DNA from: Epiperipatus broadwayi
Lineage: Eukaryota > Onychophora > Udeonychophora > Euonychophora > Peripatidae
Direction of reading: 5' to 3'
Length of the DNA: 64,000 nt
Assembly: GCA_028023455.1 (NCBI GenBank)
Contig: JAQFVV010000031.1
Coordinates: 2,354,001 to 2,418,000, forward strand
In this document: piece after piece, positions 38,148-46,884 of the stretch
Layout of the letters: each line of letters begins with the position of its first letter
Numbering within the stretch: the stretch's first letter is position 1
Position numbers and translations under genes: made by a program
Notes under the pieces: model-generated
The model's input: the letters and a program-made list of their open reading frames with translations, nothing else
What the model was told of the DNA's origin: nothing
Database searches by the model: none

Positions 38148-38511
38148 CTGACAGAGATATTTTAAGTGCTGGCTCTGGCTAAGCATTTATCATAAAGCTT
38201 GTAGAGGAATTGGCAATCCTCACTGTTTATAACATACAAGCTTAAGAGATAGGGTCATGTGATCTATGAATTGATCTATGACTCTTATTTTGACTATTTA
38301 TAGTCTCTGCCAATAAGTCTTATGCAATTTTATATTGCTATGACTACTAATATATGGTATGGCTGAAGATCTATCAGCCCCATATAGCTATTTGAGTTGG
38401 ATAGCTGGGTTTGAAGACATGTAGATGTCTGAAAATTTCAGATTTTCCATTCAATAGATAACTTTTAGCTAAGTGCTTAGCTTTGGGTTGGTATTTTTAG
38501 ATCTAGTGTCT

Positions 38512-38582
38512 GAACCTATTTTGCCACCTCTCTGAGGAGTGCCAATGCACGAAACCATGGTCAGGGGTTTGGGGAGGGGTCC
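38512..38582 (+). ncRNA. Hammerhead ribozyme, unit c
   Basis: CTGAGGA at 38,532-38,538. Stem II is GTGC/GCAC, fully Watson-Crick, with loop CAAT. GAAA is at 38,551-38,554. Stem III is CC-AT-GG. GTC ends at 38,562. Cleavage here and at 38,127 would release a 435-nt RNA. The outer helix of stem I uses G-U pairs where unit b has Watson-Crick pairs, so pairing is kept although the sequence changed. Of the three copies this one has the best stem II. Confidence 0.9.
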
Positions 38583-39172
38583 CTGACAGAGATATTTTAA
38601 GTGCTGACTCTGGCTAAGCGTTTGTCATAAAGCTTGTAGAGAAATTGACAATCCTCACTGTTTATAATATACAAGCTTAAGAGATAGGGTCATGTGATCT
38701 ATGAATTGATCTATGACTTTTATTTTGACTATAATTTGTATTACTTTCAAAGTTATTGGAAAAAAAAAGTTTTACAAACAATCATCTTTTAAAATAATAG
38801 TTTTAAAAGAAATACTGCCGTAGGAGAAAAAAATTACCTTTTTTTTCTTTCGATTTTTAGCAGCGTGGAAATAAAGGTTGTCATAAAAAATATCTTTTTT
38901 TTTAATTTAAAAAAAACCCCCACTTTTAGTGTAAATAATTAAAAAACAAAGATCGATTTTTAAAAAGTAATAATTTTAAGATACATTGATTTATTAATCG
39001 GTAAAATAGAATGTAACACTATAAAGTGGGAATAAATATTTACATAGTTGTGGCTTCTAAATTTAATCACACCTGTCTATTATAGGTCATCCATCTTTTA
39101 AGTAGTATGTACATAAATGCTAGCAAGCAGGTGTTTACAGAGCGCAGTTTTTCCATGTGTAATGTGGAAAAA

Positions 39173-39468
39173 CAGTGCCATATAGTGGGCTAGAATCTTG
39201 GTAGTTTCTGGTAGAGATGATGTAAGCTAGATATGTTTACATCAATCAGCGCCACCTTGGTGGTAGCAGATGACGTAAGCTATATGGGCTTATGCATGGC
39301 AACCAGTGCCACCAGGTGGGCAGCTTTGCTGCCAGATAGTTTGTGGAAGGTTCCTGTGCACATGCATGGTGAACAGCGCCACCAAGTGGCTGGGAAAAGC
39401 ATTGTCTGCTTTCAGGCCCCCTACCCTGTATGTTCTGTGTGCTAACACAGAAACAGCACCCCTAGTGG
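39173..39468 (-). promoter_or_regulatory. Array of five CTCF-like motifs, reverse orientation
   Basis: This is the mirror of 28,643-28,939, at 39,173, 39,247, 39,304, 39,374 and 39,454. Read on the minus strand: CCACTATATGGCACTG, CCACCAAGGTGGCGCTG, CCACCTGGTGGCACTG, CCACTTGGTGGCGCTG and CCACTAGGGGTGCTG. This arm keeps more CpG and fits the CTCF consensus better than the left arm, with three sites at 14 of 15. With the left array the motifs face each other across the palindrome. Confidence 0.45.
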
Positions 39469-39481
39469 CCATCGTGTATGT

Positions 39482-40493
39482 CAGGTGAAACTACCAAAGA
39501 TTGTTATGAAGTGAAAAGAAATAAAGTATCTAAGTTATATATTTATGTGGGTGTTTCATTATCCTTAATTAATGAAGTGAAAGTTATAGACAAATAAGGC
39601 AGAGATATTACAAGTTCAGTTAACACTAATGATGTTCTAAACCAGTGATTTGGAACATTTTGGAGTCAAAGAGCCATCTTGACAACAAACAGAAAAATTA
39701 ATCTGTAAATTTTACTTTTAATTAAAACTTTTTTTACTCCAAATTCTAGTAAATACAATAAATTTGCACTATAAAATTTATTAGTGAAAAAAGTCATATT
39801 TATATGAAGATACAATGTTAATATTGTAACGGTCAGGTTTATGCATGTGTGAGGGCAGTCACATCTTACTACAGTCAGACCTAGGGTCTTTTTGTAGGAT
39901 GCAGTTAGTGATGTGATGAAGAACCTGGTCAGTGATCATGTCCATCTCTAATAGCTAGCTCAAATGATGATACATTAAATCTGAACACAATTTATATCAG
40001 TTCACCTACTTCCTACCCCCCTTTCAGGTTCCATTATGCCACAGATTTCAAACTCAGGGAGAATTTGGGGTTGACTCTCTCCAGGGATGAGTTTAGATAA
40101 ATGATATCCTCAGGTTCCATATAAGTGCAATGAATTAATGATTTTCCAACCAACTTTGCTAAAATATTATGACACAAAGGAAAAAAAAGTATGTGTGTAC
40201 ATATAATTTAAATAATATGTAATCATGCTAAAATAGAATGATTTTGATAAATCAGAGACTTTTCAATGTCTCAAAATAGTTTAACATGTTTTTATTTTAA
40301 CAAAGAAAAATTAAGAACTATTCAAAAATAAATCCTAACAATAAATGGGTGTGTGCCTGGCATGCATCCCTAACCTTTAATAAGATAATTAATGATTCAA
40401 ACTATCCCTACTAGGTGTACATCATTAGCATTAAGTATTTATAAATTTATTACAATTTACAATAAGAATTCTTATAAATTTATATTTAAACCC
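39482..40493. other. Interval without an assigned gene
   Basis: AT-rich with short moderately GC patches. Near 39,836 a TGTAACGGTCAGG sequence resembles an LTR terminus, but no partner copy is found. Confidence 0.45.
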
Positions 40494-40636
40494 ATATAGC
40501 AGTATGGTGGTTGGTGTCCTCATAGCTTATTTTCAACTGGCAAGGTCTATCTTCTTTGGAAAAGAAACTCCTTGTATATTAATAACCTACTGTTGATAGT
40601 AAAGTACATATATTCAATTAGTCTTTCATCCTGAAA
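40494..40636 (-). other. Possible exon or pseudogene fragment, unidentified
   Basis: On the minus strand a strong acceptor-like tract (TATGTTTTTTCAG) precedes GATGAAAGA at 40,636. The phase-0 frame reads DERLIEYMYFTINSRLLIY and reaches TAG after 27 codons. A one-base shift near 40,575 opens a different long frame beginning SFFSKEDRPCQLKISYED. Either it is a short terminal exon, or a pseudogene with one frameshift. I do not recognise the family. Confidence 0.25.
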
Positions 40637-40923
40637 AAACATAAAAATAAACAAGACTTAGTTAATTAGTATAACAAGTTAACAAACAATTTTGTTCTGT
40701 ACATAGTGAATGTTCTTAATCTGGGCAAAGCTAAATCTTACCTCCCATATTAAGTTGGATGATCTGTTAAGCTTGTTCAAGAAGGGATACCTAAATTTTA
40801 TTTATTATAAAACAAAAATATTTGTTCATCCTATAAGCTGTAATCCCACCTTTTCATTTCATGATTTGAGAAATGGAATGATCCAAGCTAGATATATGTC
40901 CTCATTGTTCATAGATAAGGTTT

Positions 40924-41262
40924 AGAGTTCAGATAATTTATTTAAATGATTTGAATAACACTTTTGGTCTGATAATGTCTGTAAAATATTCCTAAACATC
41001 ACAGCGAAATCTATTGATCTTGTAGATTCATGTATTGGTAGGATGAAGCAGTGTTGGTCAGCTCCAGTACAGTGCTACCCTCTCATAGTGTCCATTCCAT
41101 CCTCTGCAAGCTGTATAGTGAAACTAAGATAGAAAGTCATTCTATAGAATTTTTGCATCTCAATTAGGCATTCGATTGAAGAACTAATATTTACATCTTC
41201 TGGTAAGCATCTACACAAAGCCTCCATGGCAAGTTGTTTAGCTGGAAAATATTGGAATAGCT
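40924..41262 (-). pseudogene. Unidentified coding remnant or exon with one in-frame TAG
   Basis: On the minus strand a TATTTTCCAG acceptor-like end is followed by 113 codons interrupted by a single TAG near 41,083. The first part contains KQLAMEALCRCLPEDVNISS and FYRMTFYLSFTIQLAEDG. The second contains HCFILPIHESTRSIDFAVMF and NILQTLSDQKC. Composition and length are coding-like compared with the surrounding AT-rich DNA, and the helical texture suggests an alpha-solenoid type protein. No family is recognised. It could be a host exon with a real donor at AGG/GTAGCA before the TAG, a retropseudogene, or part of an unknown element. It lies on the same strand as, and downstream of, the gypsy-type element. 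Confidence 0.3.
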
Positions 41263-42639
41263 TTTAAATAACTTATTTTTGCTTATAAATTATTTAAAGT
41301 TAAAATCTTTAAAATGTGATTCTGTCATATAAATATATTAACAGACACAAAGTTACTCTTCTGATTATATTCGAACGATGTGCTGCTATTCCCTTATAGT
41401 TTTCACAATTAATAATATTTATATTCTTCTGAATGGTTATTGACTAATATGAAACTTCCTTGGGTATAAATTTGTGATCTTATAGATGAATTTTTTGCTG
41501 ACATGTAAATGAATAATTCATTTGACTTAGTTAACAATTTTTTTTAGCAATTCTGATTTTCGAATATTCCGAAAATGCATTACGTGTTTTTATTTTATTT
41601 TTCATCACAAGGTTTTTATATACAGTGATTGTTGAATCAATTAAATAATAGAATCATAAACTTTTTTCTTTTGAACAAAGGGTTGCTTGGATATGCTTGA
41701 TCCACATCATCTTCATGTTCTAAAGTTCAAGTCCTGATTTGTTTCTATGTTTTATTAAACAATAGGTTTATTTTTATTTTATCTATATATGTTGTATCCT
41801 TAATCTTTAATGGTTATGTCTAGTTAGGGAAATTTTTTTTATTTTTTATTTAAAGCTAATGCTTTCTAATTAACATTACTAATATATATGTACATTAATT
41901 TTTATTATTATTATGTAGACCTCAATTATTTATATGTTAAGCTATTTATTAGAGTGTACTGACTTGAAAATGAGCATGTAAATGAGCATTTACATGAGCC
42001 CTTACAAACACTCTTATCCTTAGTCTTATAGGATTGAAATTTTCTAATATAGTTAGGAAATTTCAATTCTTCAAGTGTGTATACATCTGTTTAAAGTTGA
42101 ATATGGATTATTCTACACAAGGGCTTATGGAGGGTTATTTAAACTATTTACAGTCTATTCATTAATATTTCTTTTTTGTTACCCATTCATGAATGAGGTT
42201 GGCATGAGGGTGGTTTTTTAGATGATGGAAGGGGTTGCTCTGAACCATTTGTATGGCTCTATTGTAGAGAACATATGCAAGATTTTGTTACCTCTTCATC
42301 CTGTTCTCTTTTGGAGTCTTATTGGATTTTCTTGAATGGTTCATGAATCATGGATGATCCATTTCTATGTATGGATTAGCTCCTAATTAGTTGGCTCAGG
42401 AATATCCCCTAACTAGCATTTCTTGTGAACCAGGCTATACTCTCACCATTAAAATAATTGACCCTTTGCTCTGATTAATGCCCTCATTCTCTTTCCTATT
42501 TTTTAAAATCTAAAAATTCTAATGCACACTGCAAGTGTTAGAATTTGGTGTTTATGGCTGACCTAAATATGGCTTTAAAATTCTTACATTACAAGTTTCT
42601 TTCATCTCTCCATTTATATTTATTCAGAAGGTGTTAGGA
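41263..42639. other. Interval without an assigned gene
   Basis: It probably contains the 3' end of the decayed gypsy-type element, but no LTR or polypurine tract could be delimited. A small hairpin (15-bp arms) is at 42,033-42,066. Confidence 0.4.
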
Positions 42640-43821
42640 TCTGGCTGTTTCACTATAGTGAATGGTCCTTGATAGGGATTGTTAAACTTTTGACATATAC
42701 CCTCTATTTATTTACTGGGGTTAAAGGTTTTAATAAAAACTTTGCCTCCTATCTTAAATTGGTGGGTAGTTTTTTTATATCCACTTCTCCACTCTGATTT
42801 TGCTCTTAATTGTTGGAGTGCCTTCAGAATGTCAATTTCTTTATTACCTTGTTCAAACTTAACTGGTGGTTGATATTTTTGGAATAATGTAGATATGGTT
42901 TTGCATAGGTGTAGTCTGATATGTGCAAATGCTGTGTATTCATTCACACTCCAATATATACATTTGACTACATGTTCCATTTAACTACACATTCCATTTG
43001 TTTTACCCATCCCTTGTGCTCAGCCTCTAGATAGGTTCTAAAACGTTCGAGCTCCAACATTACGTATTCACATGGGTTCAACTATGGATTCCTAATGGAT
43101 GTTAACATATGTTTTATTTGGGATTTCTCTATCCACTTCTTCTATTGCTTAGATAGGAAAGGTGTGCCATGATATGTCAATAAGATCTTAGGTTTTCCTG
43201 TCATGAAGTGGAGAGAATCTAATATCCTGACTGATGCCTGGTATTAGCTTGAGGTATTGGGTTAGACAAAATGTATTTTGAAAAGAGATTGTAGGTAACC
43301 AATAGATACCTTTGTTTGCTAAATGGGGGTAATGGCTTATAGTAGTCTATTGCTCAAATCTTGTTCAGTCTTTCTGGTATGATTAGTTTGAAAGTAGTGC
43401 TATCATCTCGGTTTAATGGCTTAGCTCTTAGGCACACAAGACAGTTGTGAAGTGATTTTCAAACATCTTTGTACATTTTGGCCAGTAAAACCAATTTTTA
43501 AGGTGTTTTCTAGCTTGTAGGCACCATAGTGTCCATATAAACAGTGGATATAGTTTTAGAGTGGTGTGTGTAAAATTTTAGGTACTACTACCCTCCACTC
43601 TTCTGTATCCTTATTAATTTGGTGAAGTAAAACTTCATCCCCTAACTTATAATGATCAAGATATTTCAGCACATTCAAACTTTCCTTTCCTTTAATGGCT
43701 TTTATAATAGGGTTTAATTTTGGGTCAATGTACTGTAATGTAGTTCAGGCAACTTCTCTAACTCATTCTTTATACTATGATCAGCTATGGTATTGATATT
43801 TGTAATATAGGCATTCTCTAC
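42640..43821 (-). pseudogene. Gypsy-type integrase, broken
   Basis: Read downward from 43,821. A HCLYGHYGAYKLENTLKN zinc-binding (HHCC) segment lies near 43,540, followed by WFYWPK and a cysteine region. The catalytic core near 43,195 has GKPKILLTYHGTPFLSKQ, where the expected second catalytic Asp (TDHG) is Tyr. Then NPCEYVMLELERF gives the catalytic Glu near 43,080. The C-terminal part (42,980-42,708) ends KIGGKVFIKTF, followed across a stop by NNPYQGPFTIVK near 42,660. Several stops interrupt it. It is a dead copy because of the Asp change and stops. Confidence 0.75.
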
Positions 43822-46610
43822 TGTACCAGTCAGAATTGTATGTTTATTTAACAAGGTTTAGAATCTAAGCAAAAGTACCCTAAATTCACTCATGCCCAAG
43901 ATACACAGGTCAGGAGCAATCATGAATTCTGCCCTATTTGCTCTTTTCTAAAACTATAACATTATAAACAACACTTCTGATGATAACACATGAAATTTTA
44001 TTCATTCTGGTCCCGGAGACACAGCAGAGAAACACGAGATCTATAGGGTAATTAATGTAAATAAATAATATCAAATCTTGGCTCAATCAAATATCTTATG
44101 TGAAGGGACAATTTATAAATTTAAATGAATTGCACACAGCTAGCATTGCAAAAGAAACATGAATTATAAAATAGTATCCATCCAGAATGAGCAAAGACAG
44201 AACAACCCAGAGATAAATGTCCATTTAAAATAATCAGTTATAACTTCTAAATATTACTAACACTATTATAAAGATTAAATGGAATTCAATGAGTGAGATT
44301 CAGTAAGACACAAACGCATGAGTAATTCAACATAATTTAATGAACATAAATAATTTAATAAAAAATTTAATTTACATCAGAAACATAGCACAGATTTAAT
44401 GCGGTTATTACTTTGCATATAGGCAACTGATTTAGTATGCTAATGAACTATAAATAATAATAAATTAATGTTATCAATGCTATAATCATTACTTTAAGTA
44501 ATGATAAGGACGTTTATAAATTCATCTCCAAAGAGAGGTTTACTCTTGATATGACAGATAAGTAATTTATCGTTCATGAACATACCTGGACCTGTATAAA
44601 TGAGGAATGGGTTAGCCTAAATAAGCTTTACTGTGACAATCCTAAAATATTCGATTAATTATTAAATGAGTGGTTTACAAACATCACTGCGCCACGTCTT
44701 ATAGATAATATGAGAACTACACATAAAAAGAACTCGCAGTGCTAACTATAATGATAGCGTTTAAAATGGAGAAGATGTCCGTCTTTGGACTGAAAGGCTT
44801 TATCACATATATGATTCCGCTTGTATTTATCACAAGGCGATATTCAAAAATATGAGTGTTAAGGATTCCATGGTACGCCCTCCGACGTTTCACATGCAGA
44901 GCCTTAATACTCTAATGTTTGTCCTGAGATCGGTTCTACCAAACCTCATTCTTAGATGAGTTACGTGAAGAAAATCCGGAGTTCGGATGAATAAATATGA
45001 TAAAGCAAAATATAAATTCTTTAAAATGCTATCATAAGTAAGCAACGCGAATATGGCTTAAGTCTTAAATGACTAATGAAATAATTTAAGCTTAAATAAA
45101 GCAATAATATCATGCGTAACGCCATGATAAAATAATAACCCACTCAGCATCGTACGTATAACTTTAATAAATTTAGGATGTCGAATATAGAAGAGGGAAA
45201 AATATTATTTTTCCTATTTAACAAGCCCAAGTATTCTTAAATGACAATATATTATAAGCAATTTAACTCTTAATGGCGTATAAATAATAAATAGTTATTA
45301 AAATATATTAATAATCAAATTTATTTTAAGAAAATAAAATGCATTTAAATATCAATAGTGACAACAACAAAAGGTTTATCTTATCCCATAATATGATTTT
45401 TTAAACAATCCGCCATTAAGCATATATTTCAAAATATTTAACCGAGCGAACAGCGTTCAATAAGAAATTTTACGTTTAACTATTTAAATATTCCAAAAAT
45501 ATCGGAATGATGATTGAAATAATATAAGTTCGCTAGATTGAAACATTAGCATACTAAAACTAATTTAATAAGATACATATTTAAAATAAGTTTTGCCACA
45601 TGAAATAAAAATAATTAGAGTGTGAAACTTAAAAAGCTAATGATAGATTTAAAGTACATAATTCTGTGCTAGCGTTTCAAAGAACAAGTTTAAAACTTAA
45701 GAGAGAAAATCACAAATTTAATGATAATTAAGTTTATAGTCAGTTACCAAATAAATAAAGATTACATTATGATTACAATTAAGATTTAGGAAAGAAGTGA
45801 AGTGAGGAGAATTAAGAGTTCATTCTTCAGCAAAACGGATTACCTTTAGTAGTTATGGTGGCCATTTAGCATAAAATACACGAAGTTTGGACGCAAAGGC
45901 ACAATATTAACAAAATAATGGTAAACATCTTCCAATAGTTTTTTCACAGTTAAACATAACAGTTCTCAAGTAGCGATGGCATGGCAGGAAGGCAGGACAA
46001 AGGCGATTTAAGATCAGGGAGGCAAATTGTTTTTACTCACAGTTCATTTTGTTTCCACTCTATAAACGAATACAAGAGAAGAGTGATTTGAACTCCTTCT
46101 GTGCATTCCTAGAACTTCTGCTCCTCCTATACTTGAAATTTGGCAATATTGGAAGATGTAAACAAATACGTTCCAGAAAGCATTATTTAAACGTATTTTT
46201 AAAATTGCAAATAACTTTAAAATATGATTTTTGGTTTGACTTGAAATAGTTAAAATGAGAATGACATTTTTAAATTGTAATAATACTTTTTAGAATTTTC
46301 TGGCATTGCTTTAGCTTTACATTAATTGTATTTATTTTTATATCTGTAATACATATACGCACATACACAATTATCTAAGTGAAGGGAATTTACAAGCTTG
46401 GAAATAAAATATACTTAAGCTAAAATAATAATTCAACTGGTTACACATAACCATTTTGAATAAACAGGGTGGAAGTGATATGTGTATATGTGTGTGCTTA
46501 ACATTCCTAGATGACCAAATAAACATATAAACTGGTTCAAACCCTACTTTAAAGGTATGTAATGTCATCAGGCAGTGAAGTTAAATATGTACTACAGATT
46601 TACCACTTCA
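43822..46610 (-). repeat. LTR (3' copy) of the nested element
   Basis: 2,789 bp with TG...CA ends when read on the minus strand. A 65-codon frame near its end (46,568-46,371) is also present in the other LTR and has no family signature. Confidence 0.9.
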
Positions 46611-46625
46611 CATTCCCCTAATTAG
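46611..46625 (-). promoter_or_regulatory. Polypurine tract
   Basis: On the minus strand TTAGGGGAATG directly precedes the TG that opens the 3' LTR. This is the expected position of the plus-strand DNA primer. A second purine-rich stretch, AGAGAATAGGGGG, lies near 46,803-46,815. Confidence 0.6.
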
Positions 46626-46884
46626 AGGAACAAACAAAAAAAATTGTTAAAAAATGATTTTACTTATACCTTTAAATTGTTATTTCATGTGGCAAAGAAA
46701 CACATGGGCAACTAATAATAACAAACTAGTTTGTCTATTCCCCACTATTATGTTTATGCCTCACTTCAATGAACTCTAATCACAATGTATTAATTGGAAT
46801 CCCCCTATTCTCTTAAGTCTTTTTGAAAATCAATGGTCTGTTCTGATGCATTATGCTGTCCTATCAATCTCAAAACACCTTTTA

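Larger units (their letters stand above)
37276..38729 (+). mobile_element. Retrozyme-like element: 435-bp units with hammerhead ribozymes, 14-bp target duplication
   Basis: A 1,454-bp insertion is flanked by a perfect TATAATTTGTATTA at 37,262-37,275 and 38,730-38,743. The left palindrome arm holds the single-copy empty site at about 29,447-29,460. The element consists of an inverted stretch of about 1.2 units (37,276 to about 37,790), then two direct units. The period is 434-435 bp, measured from CATGTGATCTATGAATTG at 37,822, 38,256 and 38,691. Each complete unit has one type I hammerhead ribozyme. There is no open reading frame. Known family: metazoan retrozymes are non-coding tandem units with type I hammerheads of minimal stem III, and they are thought to spread via circular RNA. 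The unit-length RNA predicted from the cleavage sites of the two direct copies is 435 nt. Confidence 0.88.
35005..39481 (-). repeat. Large palindrome, right arm
   Basis: Mirror of 28,631-32,410. After removing the retrozyme insertion plus one target copy (37,276-38,743) about 3.0 kb remains, in agreement with the left arm. The outer 350 bp is GC-richer and holds the mirrored CTCF-like array. Divergence between the arms looks like 5-10 percent by eye. Confidence 0.9.

Noticed and set aside
28643-39481. Giant DNA transposon with 3 kb terminal inverted repeats
   Set aside because: No transposase, no target duplication at the outer ends, and the arms end inside a LINE. An inverted segmental duplication explains all observations.
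39640-39690. hAT-type terminal sequence (CCAGTGATTTGGAAC)
   Set aside because: Only a short resemblance to hAT-family ends. No matching second end or 8-bp duplication was found.
39836-39850. TGTAACGGTCAGG as the 3' LTR edge of the gypsy-type element
   Set aside because: No matching copy is found beyond 58,650, so an LTR cannot be claimed.
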